Positions 12,701-27,700 of a stretch of 64,000 bases of DNA are shown piece by piece. Position numbers and translations under genes: made by a program. Origin of the DNA: Syngnathus acus (lineage: Eukaryota; Chordata; Actinopteri; Syngnathiformes; Syngnathidae); contig NC_051087.1 in NCBI RefSeq assembly GCF_901709675.1, positions 3,900,001 to 3,964,000 on the forward strand. The letters are read 5' to 3'. The stretch's first letter is position 1. Each line of letters begins with the position of its first letter. The notes under the pieces were generated by a model. That model saw nothing but the letters and a program-made list of their open reading frames with translations, was not told where the DNA came from and did no database searches.

Positions 12701-15700
12701 ATAGTCTGCCAATGTAACCAGCACCCTTTATTAAAGCCCACATTAACTACATGGCCAATTGCATTCTGTAATATATTATATAGTGGCGTCACAGTATGCA
12801 TTTTTAAAAACTAATCTCCGTTTATGGAAAGCATTATATCACAAGTGCAGGCGAGTGTATTAGTTGCTGTAAAAGTCTTCTACCGAGCCTACACAAATGT
12901 ATTATTCATGATCGCATGCTTGCAACACACTGGCGTTCATCTAGAAAAAAAAATACACTCCTACAGAGGACAAATTTGAATATAAAATATAAATATTATC
13001 ACCGCCACATGTTTATATTGTTCAAGGCACAATTATGGTACAACACGTACTCACAATCTGCATAACAGTAACTATGTATGCATCAAAACAAATATACTTC
13101 GGAGGCCGAGCATTCCCATTAATTTCCGAATGCAGCCTTTGTTATTATAATAAAGCAATCAGCAGCTTGGGTTTGAACTGTGTTAGTCTAGAACTGAACT
13201 GTGCGTGTGTCATGTAAGGTTTTTGACTAACTAAAGTCAAATTACAAACAAAACCACATTTTCACCTGCTGACCACATAGCATGCAATCATTTTGAGTGA
13301 TTGAACACGTAATTTAGCACTCTTTTTATGTATCATAGTCCAAGATTAGAATCAGTACATGGCTGGAAACATACCTATAATTTGTTAGAGTGAGTGAAAA
13401 TGCAGTTTAGTTTCTGCAGTGTTATATCAGTCACCATAATTACAGTGGTCATACATGTATGTAACTGTGAGGACCTTAAAACTACTCTTCTATAGCTTGT
13501 TCTTGTTCTGAGCAGACACTCACACAAAAAATTACACACATAAAATTACAAATATTTGACATCGCTCGTGACCAGTCCAGGATGTGCCCCAAACTTTCTC
13601 ATGAGAAAAAGGATGGAGAAGCCCTCTCAAAAAGAGCTTTTTTTTTTTGGCCATCTTCCTCCCTGCTTCGAATGTGTCACACTGTTTGCAATCAAACTGC
13701 CCTCCGCTGCCTCCTGCTCATTTGCATATAATTGCAGCTCCTGTTTTTAATCCTTATTCACTGTGTAATCTGCTCCCACTTCACTGAAAGCACAACCTCG
13801 GCCGTCTCGTTTCGGCTTCACGGGACACGAGGGGCCGCCCACCTCCTTTCTCACCTCGATTATCCTTTCCTTTTATTTTGCCAGTTTGTCATCTCCTCAC
13901 TCCCCACCTTCTGTTCTTTCTCTTCTTTCCTCTGCTCCGTTCACCCCCTGCGCCATCCTCCATCCGAGCTGTTTATCTCCCCGCCTGCATAAAAACATCC
14001 TGTCAACCTCCAGTGGCGCCCCCAGTGGATGTAACTCTGTTGATGTGTGCGCGCGGGTTGCTCGGGTTGACGCACAGCACGTCCGCCACAGCGCTGAGTC
14101 AGCTGTTCAAACAATCTTGTTACATTTTGACGCTGGGTGAAGATACTGACATACAGATTAGTGCTGCTTTTTGCTCCGATGGCAGAGCGATAGCAAAGTG
14201 CTAACACGCTACACACGCAACGGTACGCACAAAGAAATTGCAATCTGTGGACCGATATTTCGATTCACTTCCTCTTTAAGAGTCGATAATTAAATTAATA
14301 ATGATAATAATTAAAATAGTAATATAATGTGACTCATCAATGTGTGTACCTGTGTGTTAAGGTACCGTCTAGCGGGCCTTCCAGGTGACTACCAAGAGAA
14401 GAACATCAGCAGTCCGGAGACCAACTACTGTTTGCTAAAGGAGCTGATCATCTGGACCCAGTACCAGATCCAAGTGGCTGCCTATACTGGCGCCGGCCTG
14501 GGCGTCTACAGCAGTCCTGTTAACGAATACACACTGCAAGGAGGTCAGAATACAAGATGTCCCATCGGGATGTCCATTTTACCATTTTTAATATTATAAA
14601 CCATTCTGGCGTTTTCAAATGTTGCACTTTATAGTTTTCCAAGAACTGTTTCAGTGTAACCAAACGACACCGTTTTAAGTTTAAAAACTCAGAATCAGGA
14701 TTAATTATTTATTTTAATAATAATAATAATTTTAATTTTAAATCAGGATTGAACTATTTTAATTGGGGATGTGTCAAGCATTGACAGAGAAATGCTGTGG
14801 TCATAGTACACAGCCCTGAGGGACTCCAGTGCTTATGGTCTTTGTGTCCAAGACCGTCTTCCAAAGCTTTCAGTCTAGCGTTTATTCGTGTTTTTGTGTT
14901 AACGCACTTGTTTGTGCTTAGCCCTACCATTGGTCAAGATGTAACGCACCTCTTGCTTGGATTGGCTCCAGCTCACCCGCCATCCTAATGAGGACACGCA
15001 CCAAATAAAACGGATGGACGCCTAGTGCATATTTACCATAATTGAACGACCACACATCAATGAATTTGTCTTTATGGGAGTTCAGATGCCCTTTTGTCGG
15101 AACTTGGCTCCAACGTGACCGTAACTCGGCTTGGTGCTTTTAATTTCCAATCAAAATGCTCTTTGCTCAGAGTCGTAAAAGATGGAGCCACTTAAGCACG
15201 TGATGGTTTTTTTTTCCAATTTGTTATGTTTCAAGTATTTTGTAATTAAAAGTGGACGGCAAACCCGCTCGTCACCAAGCGGACAGGTTTATAGACTCCG
15301 AAGTGTAGCTCATTAACGTGATTCGGAGGGCGTGGAGGCACTCGATGAGTCACGTTCTGTCTTATGTGAAGCTGACTTGTCTTCTAATAGCATTTCTCTC
15401 CTGCTGCTGCTCTCCCGCACTCTGGCATACGTGCATAGTGAGATTTCCCCAGAGGACCGAGTTTACTCTTTTATCAGGAGCTACGAGCTGCCGGGGTTAA
15501 GAAGCCGGGCCCCAGGAGTGCACTCAGCATGGCGGGGGGGGGGAGCATCTTTAGCATCAATTAATCTCCGTCTCGCTCCCTCTCTCGCTCTTTCGTAGCT
15601 GCCTCTCCACTTTTCCCATTTTTCACCAACGTTTTATTCCAGGGGCTCCCTTATATGATATAAAAAGGGCACTCCCGTCATGCAGCATTATCACTCTCCA

Positions 15701-18700
15701 ACGTCCCCCGTGCATGGACGTAAACCTCTTACTGTGTAATCACCGGAACGTCTGCCCACACGCTCGTGTCGCACGCCGGAACGTCTGACCACTCTGGTCG
15801 TAAGACGAAATCTTTCTCTTCAGAACATCTCTCCTAGGCGCTGTGCTTTCAAATTAAACTGATAATAAGACTTAAGAATGAGCTGGCATTTAAATGCTAC
15901 GACCCTCGGCGCCTCCACTTAATCACTGTCTGCTCAAAACACTTTTCTGTTTTGATCTTAAAAGTTTCCATGCACTTTGCGAATGATTACCATTTTTTTT
16001 TTTTTTTTTTTTTGCTTTGCGTCTTGATGGAATAAATGTGTTTGTATTTTTTCATAATAACGGACAAACAAGTGAGTCATTTCTGCTCAGCTCTGGCAGA
16101 ATGCAAGAACAATCATGGACGTAAAGTAACCATGATTATTTTAGGACGGATATACATTTCCATAGAAGTTTTCTGCGTGTTTTTCTTCTAAAGTGCTCAG
16201 GTGATGTGATAAAAAAAAAATTAGAATGCCCAATTTTTTTTCCCTATCCGCAAATTTGAATACCAGCATATATTTGTGCATTGTTTATTCCATTTCTGAT
16301 TTTCTGATGTGTGTTTCATTTCATCCTGTCCTTTCGTCGAAGCGTCACAGCTAGCTAAATATGGTGCGTGTGTTCTTGTGTGTATGAAGTTCCCACAGCT
16401 CCACCGCAGGAAGTGGAAGTAGTCGCGATCAACTCCACCACCATCCGCTTCACGTGGAATCCGCCACCTCAGCAGTTCATCAACGGCATCAACCAGGGTT
16501 ACAAGGTAAACGCATCACAATGACATCAAAACGGTGACAAGGTAAAACTTTTTTAAAAACCTTCGGAATACGTCGATCCTGATGCTAAAATTTGAAACAT
16601 TATTAAAAGGCGAAACATTTTAATAATGCAAAGGTCACAAGTATCGCCCCTTTTGGCCTGGATATAATTACACAGCTTATCATTTTGTAATATATTTATA
16701 ATTTTATAAAGGTTACTTAATATTATATTACGCTCCCTTGGACTTTTTTTTTCCCACATTCATTCAGATAAGACCATAAAAAAACTTTCTACCTGTTAGT
16801 CACACGTCGCATTTCGGCGATGTAAAAAGCAGGGATGGGATGGCGTGTGTTTTTTAGCCTTTTAAAAGTGAACTTGGCCCCTTAAAAATGGCAAAGCTGT
16901 GATTTATGCCCAGCTTGTGATGAGCACTCTTCAGTGAATTCAACTCGCCTCGTGTCTGCGGTCCACATCCAACATGTAACTATAGCAACCGTGTGACCGA
17001 TCCCTTTTGGCACCCTTTGAAAAAAAAAAAAACTGGCACGGGAGGGAGAGGTTGTTTGAAGACTTCCATCAGATGCTCAGGATGCCAAATCAGCATTCTT
17101 TTACCGTGCCCAAAATGTACTACGGCGATAATAAACGACAATAGAAGCCCTTATCTCGCCACGGCAGGCCTAGGCTGCAGTGCGGCACCCTGAGGCGTGG
17201 AATAAAAACGGCCACAAGAAAGTGTCCGGGTGTCGCTCGCGTTCTCCCCAAATGGAGGTCAGTGGCACGTTCAAGTTGTTGATCGGAGCTTTTGCCGCCG
17301 AGTCGCAATTAAGACTGCCGAATCGTTTCAACAGGGAAAAATTGATTTGATATGCGAGTAAATGGAGCTTGGTCTCGGGATAAATCAAACTCCTAAATCA
17401 AGGTATGATTATTATTTGATTACTTTTGGAATTCCAACAGCCCATTTGCAGATGACGCTATCAAGCAGCCTAATCCTAACTCTATTCATCAAATAAATCG
17501 ACACATTCGGATTAACGTTGTCGACGCGCTGCCGGCTGTGGACACGGTTGCTCGTAATTAATAATTTGGCTTTCAAAGGGATTCCTTAACAAAAATCCCT
17601 GCTGCAATAAAATGGAATCTAATGGAGCCCAGTCTATCCCGGGGGGGAATGTGCAATGTGTGTTCATTATTGATATTATGTGCCAGTTTTGCCTTATCAA
17701 CAGTTTGTTCGTGTAATCGTTGATCGTTCAACACCTGAAAAATATAATTAGGATATCTTGACACGCTGTGAGTACAATACATCTCGCCTCAGAAGCGATT
17801 AGTCACTGCTGTTAGTACTATGACAAATGTAAATGTGCACCTGGTAGAAATATAGCATTAATGCATCATTTAGATTTTCATTAGAATGCTATTTTCACAC
17901 GGAGGGGGGGGGGCGGTGTTGGAACCGCCCGTCCGTCTGCTCATTCATTGTCGGTGGGCGGGCAAGTAGAGAGATGCCATTTGATAGATGAAGCAGTGAA
18001 TGGTTTGAGATCCTGTGAAACTGCCGCAAATTTATTAAGGAGAACGAGCCGGCAAGACGTTCGCTGTCGTCAAAAACTGACTGCGAAGTCAGTTTCTCCT
18101 TTTGCCCGAATAAGGAAAATGGATGAATGGACCATCTCAGGAGAATTCATATGCCGATGGCAGTCGAGATGAACTTTAAATATTAACGTTCTCACTTTAC
18201 CAACTGTAGCTGCTGGTCTGGCCCGAACAAGCTCCGGAGGATGTCACCGTGGTAACCATCACCCCGGATTACCCCAGCTCGCGTCACACGGGCCTGGTCG
18301 GTGCACTGAAGAAATTCACCTGGTACTTTGCCTCTATCCTGTGCTTCACAACACCTGGAGACGGCCCACGCAGCCCACCCACCATGCTCCAAACACATGA
18401 GGACAGTGAGTATACACACACATTAATGGGAATGAAGTACCGGTTCAGTAAAAAAAAACACTCTTCTTATTAATAATGCAAATGTTTTGCTTCTTTGCCA
18501 CAAGATGGCGCTTCATTTATTCCATGCATTTCACTTGCTCATGCTGACATACAGTAAGTTTGCAAAACACAGGTTTGTTTTTCTTGCTGTAGGCTGAGTG
18601 ATGAGGTTTAAAAAAAATCCATGTCATTATGGATCCGTGGCCCCGACAAGCCACAAGACGGCACAAAAGCTTTTTTATATTAGACATGGCTTTGTCTTGA

Positions 18701-21700
18701 ACAGAGCAACAGCAAATACGAGAGAATATATTCCCCAAAAATATCTTGTTCACACTTACTAACTCCATTTCTTAAGTTCAAATTCTTGAGGGTTAGCTTT
18801 TAAATTTCACACAAAGCTCCCGATCAAATTTAAATAATCAAATTTCAAAAAACTATTTTGTGGCCACGGTACAAATAAACCACCCCAAAAATGTCTTCCA
18901 GATTGCACACTTGGAAGCAAATTGAATTGAACATGCTAAAACCCATTTAACATATTCAGGTGTTTCTATCTGTCCAGTCTCATTAAATCAGCTTTTAATT
19001 TCATCATATTACCGTTTGGTCCTGTGGATCCAGGGGAAATTGCAGACTTGGATCAAACTTTGCCTGCTAAGTCATAGTGATTTTGCAAATAGCAAATATT
19101 TAAGTCTGGCCAGAGGTCTGGTCACTTCTTTTAATCATTTTCCACTCTTTATTGTATACAAGGAACATTTCATTTTCTATTCACAGTCAATTCAGGCAAG
19201 ACGTTTTATTTATATTGCTCAAAGCCACTACTTGTGTGTATTGCCAGCATTTTTGTCAACATTTTAAGCCATTTCAAAAGCAAAGGAAATCAGTGATTTC
19301 ACTTCCAAGCATCGTCAAGGAACAGATTAAACTCAAATTTTAAGGCGGCACTGTATACAATTGTATTTAAGTAGAGTACGCGCACGGCCACACTGTCAAA
19401 GTAAACACAATGGCCAATGGCCGACAGACAAGCCATTATGAGCATGCAGCAATTATTGAGTGGGAGACTGGCTATGAGGAGCCATGCACACACACACACA
19501 CACACGCAAAAGCCTAAACACACACACACATGCGTGCACATAATCGTTGACGGGCATTGATCGGGTGCTGGGCGTGTTGCAGGGTTAACGGTGGGTGTAA
19601 TTCTTGCTTGATGATGGCTTTGTGTGTGTGTATGTTTGTGTGTATTTGTGTGTATGTGTGTGTGTGTGTTATTGAATGTCTCAGCTGAATAGCTTAATCG
19701 CTCTGCTGGGAGAGGAGCTTAGAGAGCCATAGATGAGATGAAATATGGCCGGCACGCATGGACAAGCGTGTGTGGGTGTGGGTGTGTGTGAGCGCAACAG
19801 TGGTCAATAGCAGCATGATTGGTTGGCAGCGTGATAATAGCATGTGCAGACACACTCCACAACTCCGTGTTTTGTTCTTCTCGCTACTCGACTGTAATAT
19901 TCACAGACGTTCTGACTTTAGAAAGATTTTTCCAAAAATATTTGTCAAAGAGCACGGCTTGAAGTTGGGGTACTTCATCAGTAGCTTGTATTCTATCCAA
20001 ATATGCCCAACAACATGGAATGTTTTTTTTTTGGTGTTTTACAGCACCTGGGCCAGTCCGCCATTTGAGTTTCACCAAAATCTTGGACACGTCTGTGCAA
20101 GTCAGCTGGGCGGAGCCTGAAGAAAAGAACGGCATTGTTACCGGTAAGTTCACCCTGTTTGCCCTCATTTTGCGTGAGCGATTCGTCATCCTGCTAATCT
20201 CCACTCTGTGCAACTTGTCTTTTCATATTAGCTCCAGCACGGATCTTGCACCACACACACACACTTTCTTGCGTGCACTTTCTCATGGTCAAAACGCACA
20301 TCCTTGTCTTTATGGTGCAGATATGAGCATATTTTGGTTACTTTATTGATGCCGACCAGATGTGTTGACACTGGAATGAAGCGGCACGTTATCTTTATCG
20401 CTCAGTGCAGACGGTGTTTTGTAAACTCCGTTTTATAGGCCACCACTTCCCTTTGGCGGAGATGGCGCAACAAACTTAGATACCTGTCAAAATCCCCCAG
20501 CGCAGAGCACGCTTTGTAACGGTTGGCCACACTGGCTGGAATGGCGGGAAAATTCCACTTCCCTTCATTCGCCTACAGCACTAAGTCCACGGTGAAACAA
20601 CACCAAGCTGAGGTGGCTCTCAGTATTTGTCTTAGCTGCACAGCAGAGTGTGAGAGGACCTAGTCAATCCGTATTTCTTCTTTTATCCTCTACCTGCTTT
20701 TCATCCTGCGCCCGGTGAGCAGAGGGACTCATGAGGGACCGCGCAAATTCCCTCCTGGGCTTCACACAAACACAGGAAGATGGCTTTCACACACACGTTT
20801 GAAGTTGCCAGAGTGGAATGTATGACTGTGATGGGACAGATGGAAATTCATCATTTTTTATTTATTTATTTATTTTTATTTATTTTTTAAAATTTTATTT
20901 TATTTTATTGCCCGGCACAATATACAAGCACCTCTTTAATCACGGCATGCCCACCCCCAGGCTATACGCTGTGGTGGGAGGTGTTTGGCGTGCAGTCCAG
21001 GCGTGAAGAACGAGCTCTGTCCAACTCTACGCTGCAGTACCAACTCACGGGCCTCACCTCCACCACCACCTACACGTTGAAGGTGGCCGCGCTCACCGCT
21101 GCCGGACGGGGCGTGGTCACGTCGGCCAATATCTCCACGGGCGTCCCTCCAGGTATGACAGACTGTCTTGAATGCAGGCTATTTCTTTTTTTTGTTTTAC
21201 TTTAACCAATCATGACACTGAGTTTCTTATTATTTTGTATTTAAATGATGGATTTTCAATAGTAAGTAATATCCACTTCACCCAAAATAGCATAATCAGG
21301 CCCACTTTATTAGTTGATAATTTGGCGTCTGTCTTCATGTCCTTATACACGGGCCAATTCTCAGTAGTGCCTGACTGCGCATGAATAATCCGTCTGAGTC
21401 AGACCAACACGCAGAATTTGTGATTTGCTGCATCTGAACTCTGCCTGCTGAGTGAGCGTGATTGCACTTGTTCAGATCATCAGCAGTCATTCAGACTGAC
21501 TTGAAATGTCTGTGCTCGGTCTGACAAGAGGTCATCAAAAAAGCCCCCCCGCCCAATAAAAAAAAAAAGAAAATTGGCGAAAAGTATAATGAGCCAGAGC
21601 AAAACTTGTCCTAAAGCCAGGAAGACTTAAGAAGGAGCTAGAGGAGTGTAAAAGCAGGATTTGTGTGCGCGTGTGACACTTTCCAATGACTAATTCATGA

Positions 21701-24700
21701 ATAAAAGCAGGAAGAGTGAGAACAAGATGAATGCAGACAGTTCTTAGATTCACAGGATATTCATTAATTCATGAAAGCAAAACTAGTCAAAGAAAGACAG
21801 AGGCCAAAGGATTAAAGATTCTCAAACGGAACAAAAGAATGAACAGAGAGACTTGGGATTCCCGCTTTCTTATCTTGTATCTCTATTCATGTATTCATGA
21901 AGTTCACTGCATTTGATCATTCATCACAGCCAGCCGCCTGATGTCAACATCATCATCGCCATACCGGCTTACAGTTGTCCTTTAGTCGCACACGTGCACA
22001 CGATACACAAAGAATTTGTGTGTGTGGATATTTTGCCTTTTATTCCTAGATATATATAAAGAATAACGCGGCTGCAGAATTGTACGGATTACAGCTGATC
22101 ACAAGAGACCACTTAGAGCATCTACAAATATCAAATAGTTTTTTTCCCCCCCACGCCTTGCCGACTGACATTTTATTAACAGAAACAAGCTTGTACATAT
22201 ATTGCCAATGTTCCGCCTGCCAGGCCTGTTTCCAGCAGCTGTCAGGGAAGACGTTTTTTAATATTTTATTATATTTTTAATATTTCCTTCGAGGTGTGCA
22301 AATTAAAAAGGGTATCACTGATGTGTAATGTATTCCAGATCATAACTGGTAAAAAAAAATAATTGCTCTGTATGCCATTGAAGGAAATAAACCATGCAAT
22401 TATATAATCGCTGCAAATTGTCTCACACATTGCATTCACTAGCCATAACATTAGGTGCGTCTGCATTTAATGATAACCCATAAAAGTTCTGTAATGATGT
22501 TTTGCAAGAGATGCAGTCATTTAACAATATCTGCGTCATCATAATAATAAGAATTATTATTAATATTATTATTATTTTTTGGTTACATTAATAATGCAGT
22601 TAGGTAAGTATCCGGTGGTTATTAAAAGTCTTCACACCCCTTGTTTTTTGAGGTAACGAAAAATGACAGCAAGATTAGAAATTTTGAAACATTTTCAATC
22701 ATTAATGCAGCCAATTTGGGAGTCAGCTCGCACACCTGCCAGCTTTTAAAGTGCCTCTGATTCACCCCGAATCAAATGAGCGCTTTGCACAAAACCTTCA
22801 AAAAGCTTCAAAGCAAACTAACGTCAGGAAAAGCCTACCAGAACATCAGAACTTTATATGATGCTAATTGGAGGTGCTTTACTATAGTTGTGAGTGTGTG
22901 CTGATTCCAATCAAAGGAGTTTGGTTAATTGTGAGGACAGCCTTATCCCAGTTATAGGAGGGTGTGCACACTTATGCAACAGCATTGTTCCATTTCTTTT
23001 TACTTTCCCTATGAAGCAGATTTTTAAAATTCTAGTATTATGTCGCAAGTGTCACATTATCGGCGGAGAAAATTTTGAAATGGTTTCGCTTCGCATAAAA
23101 ACCTGACATTTGTACAGGGGTGTGCAGACTTTTTATATCCGCGTAGTTGTGTACTTTACATACATAAATCTAGTACATGGTGTAAAAGAAAAGCTATGAC
23201 AAAGCAGAGGCTTTCTCCTGGCTGCCCACAACACATTGAGCTCGCTGACAGTTCCCCTTCATCCGTTATTGCCGCGGGGATGGAGCAATTAACGAGGGTC
23301 AAACGTGATTAACGAGGCTCGCCGCCCGCACTTGTCTGGCCTCGATGAACGTACATTGCACCGCACATTTGATTCATCGCTAACCGCCAGACATTAATCT
23401 TCTTTGCATCGGATCGTCACGCCATATAGTTCATAGCAAACTTTGGGCGGCTTGACTTCAGTTTCAAGTCGGCGTTTCCCCAAACCTGCATGGTAAGCAT
23501 TTGCAACCCGACCTGTGTGCGTTCAGACAAGACTTTCGAAAAGTAGCATTTTACCTCTCTTCTAAATAACCACTACCGAGATTATATGAGCGAATAAAAT
23601 GTTCAAGCCTTTACCGCTTTCTGACCACTGTAGTTCCTATTTACATATAGAGAGCACAAGACAAAATAAGCTATCTTGAGGGAGCTGGTGGAGGCACCTT
23701 TGTAATTTTATATTCAGGTAGAAACATAAAAAATAATCCTCCCCGTGGCTCGGAAACAAGAGATTATTCATATTCTACATCACACATCAGGTGATTGACA
23801 TCCTGCCGAGATTGTTCCATTTTACCGAAGCCTTGCTTCTTTTTTAATTTACCATTGAACAAATTGGTTTTCCATGGAGCCATACTCACGTTATTATCAC
23901 AAGTCCCCAACCCGGCGGCTATATCGAGTTACACTACGTGTTTCTACTCCCTTTAATTTACTACTCGTTCTCCTAAAATTTCAGTTTGCGCTAAATAAAC
24001 GAGAACCCTAATATACGTGTATCTGTACAAGATTAAGTGTTTCTCCTTTCCATCCATATGAACTTTCTGTGTGTTCCAGAACTTCCTGGCGCTCCCTCCA
24101 ACTTGGTCATCTCCAACATCAGCCCTCGGACCGTGACCCTGCGCTTCCGACTCGGTTCTGACGGCAAGACGGCCATCTCGCGATGGATCGTTGAAGGCCA
24201 GGTGGGTTTGCGCCTTTCCGCACCTGACGATCCTTGACGAAATCCTCGCTGCTCACAGGTGGTGAAGGAGGACGGCGCCGAGGACGCCTGGAGGGTTGTT
24301 TACCAGCTGGACAACCAGGCGGGCGTTGACAGTTTGGAGATCCCCAACCTCACTCCCTTCACTCAGTATAGGTAAACGGCAAACACACCATCTCATTTAT
24401 GAACACACACAAACACACACAAACGTCGCCTCTCTTCCAAATGTTACTCTCTGGCAGTTTTTGCTGTATTGCAAGCCTAAAGTGAAGTCAGATAAATCAC
24501 ACAGACAGTTCCAGATGAGGCTTTTTTTGTTTTTGTTTGTCAGCACCTTCACAGCTACAGCATGCAGATCCTCATTACCCTCCCCAAATGGCGCAGTGGA
24601 AGAAAGAAGGCGGGCAAGGTAGAGAGAAAGGGATGAGGAAAGGGAGAAGAAAAGTCATTAGAGTGTGGACAGAGTAGTGAGGAGGAAAAGCAGAAAGCCA

Positions 24701-27700
24701 CGACACTTGGCCAACTCCAATTTGTTCTGCTTTTATTTTATTTTTTTCTCGTAGGAAATCACGGAAATGGAAATAATCTGTCAAACTGTCAACGTCCATG
24801 CCTGACGTTTGTTAACTTACAGGCAATGCTTTAAGATATGTTTTAACATTTGTAACTGTCATGCGAGTGTAAAACTATGTTGATAAGTTCATATGAAGAC
24901 GTGAACGTAATTGGACAGTCATTCAATAACAGTCAACTTCAATAACAAGTGTAATAATGAAAAGAAATCTAGACGGGTAGCACTGGCGGAGCTAGAGGGG
25001 GGGTCCGCCGGGGCACTGCCTCCCCCAATTGGGTGTCTTTTCAAGGAATTTCTTTTCCACATTTCTCCTCGTTCCCTTTCGGGAACATAGAGTGAATGTT
25101 TATCAGTGTTTTCTGATAACTTAAACATTTTTTTTGTTTTGCGTATCCCCTGAGATACAACACTTTGTATCTTCACGTTCAAAGGTAGTGACATCATTGC
25201 ACCCTCACCCTTTTTTTTTTTTGCCATATCTTCTGCCTGTGAAGGTGTGATGTATGTGAATTTCTCACTCCCCGATTAACACCATCAGGTGGATAACAAA
25301 AAAAAATCCAAAAATCTGACGGCAAGGCTCGTTCTAAAAATTCCACAAACTCTTAGCAACAACACTTTCTTGTATTTCCCACCTGCCGAATGACCTTTCT
25401 TGTTGTTTCGTGCTCTCTCCGCAGGTTTCGGATGCAGCAGGTGAACATCGTGGGCTCCAGTCCCCTTAGCAGCCCCTCCAGGCTGATCCAAACCTTACAG
25501 GCGGCCCCTGACACGCACCCGTCCAACCTCACCGTGTTGTCTCCGACACAGAGCGCCCTTTGCTTCAGGTGGAAGGTACTTGCATACAAACTACTTTGCT
25601 TGATAGGGAATCATCCGTGCGGCGCTCAGGCTCTTATCCGTGTTTGCTCATTAGCATTCGTGCCGCGGTGAAGGCACTCGCACGCCGTACCTAATTAGAA
25701 GCACACATACTTGAAATGTACTTAAGGACAGAAGTAACAAGAAAGAAACAGACACCAATAGCATTTCTTTTCAAAGCTGTAATGCAATTAAACAGCCAAC
25801 CAATAACATTTACCGTCATAGTAACAGAAGATACCTTTCTGGGATAATTAGGTCAAAGGTTTTTGGTGGGGGCGGTAAGGATTAGGGATATCTTGCTTCC
25901 AGAAGTGTGTTGCATCATCCTCGTTAGATCCCCGGGTTCACATTCCTCCATGCCGCTGCTGTCCCTGGTTTTTCTGGCTAATAAATCCCCAAGGGCTCAG
26001 CCGTGCTTGACTTTAACGTCTTTTCTTTTTATGTCATGTCGTATTCCATGGAGGTTGGAAAAAGGACAAAGTAAACAATAAAAAGTACATATATCTGTTT
26101 TGAAACAGTAAAAAAATAAAAAATACTGAAGTGAAGTACCTGAAAAATCGACTCAAAAAAGAGTAAACAAAATACTTTGTTAATCTAGACGATTATAGAT
26201 GGCAGGTAAAAATCGACTTAAATACAGTGATGAATTTTTGAATTGACTTTTTATTTTTCTCACTTCTTCAGGCAGAGTATTTTGTTACTTCCCACTGTTT
26301 TTTTCTTATTGGTGCAAACAACATTGTCATCATATCCTTACAGTATGCCCCCCCCCTCCCGTCTCTCGCTAACAGCTCAAACATGTGAAGCGGAGAAATT
26401 TTCCATTTAAGGAATGGGAACGAGAGCATCGCCCTGTCAAATCAAATTTTGACAGCATGCACGCTACCTGTGCGGCATAGCAATATTTCTTTTTAACCAG
26501 CATGCTAGCGCAAAACCTCCTCAGCTATCCGAAGCTGTCTCCACAGAGTAGAGAAGCATTACGAGTGTTGTTATTGCATAGAGAAAGAAATAAAAGTCAA
26601 ATTTGATGTCAACCGTGCAATAATAAGCAGTGGCCGATGCCCGCTATATTTATCCGTGGCCGTGGAAGCTCTTTTACACGGCGAATGGATGGTAATAAAT
26701 AATGACACGGTGGAGAAATTGAGGTGACAAAGCATAAAGGGTAAAGGGGCATGCGGGGTGACGATGACAGGAAATGAGAGCGGAAACGAGGATGACGATG
26801 ATGACAAAAACCATGATGAAGGGTGAACGGGACACGGGAGTGGAGGGCGATTGGGAGATGGGATGCCAAAGTGGACAAGATTGTAAAAGGGTTTTTAAGA
26901 TCTACTTAAGATTGCCGCACCATCTGTGTCATTCAAATGACCATGGTAAAAAAAAAAATAATGCGTCTCTTAATGTGTCCTTTCCTTGACATGACATTGT
27001 GGGACTGTCAGCTTATAAAAAAAAAAAAAAAAGTGTCATTCAAAAAAAAAAAAAATTCAGACAATGGTATGATTTCGCAGGTATTTAAGCTAAAACGGCA
27101 ACCTGTAGTCATAAACATCTCTCCCCTCAATGACCTCCAGCCTCTCCCCGAGTCCGAGTACAACGGCAGCCCGGAGACGGTGGGCTACCGGCTTCGCGTG
27201 CGCAGAACAGACGGCCTGGCTGAGGATCGGACTGTGGAGGTAGAGGGGGTCACGGGTGAGGTCACCGTCGAGGGCCTGGACCCATGGACGCACTACCGGA
27301 CCCGGATACAAGCCTATAACTCCATTGGACCTGGCCCGTGGAGTGACGGAGTCTCCGCTCGCACGGCTGAATCTGGTGAGTAGAAAAAATATATATATAT
27401 ATTTATTTATTTATTTACTTTTAAATTCCAGAAGAAATGTATCGAGCAGCAATGTGGCCATTGTTGCACTATTCTGTATTGTAAGAAGACACAATGGGTG
27501 CTATCAATCTTCGTACTTCCTGACTTTGCTTTACTTCTCTGTCACGAAGGAAGGATGGTGGAGGTGATTCAGATAAAAGACCAGATTGATTGCGAGTGCA
27601 AAGTAACACTGACTCAAATGTGTGTCTCCCACAGTCCCATCAGGATCTCCCGTCAACGTGACTGCCGATGCCGTGAGTTCCACCAAGATTCTGCTCACGT

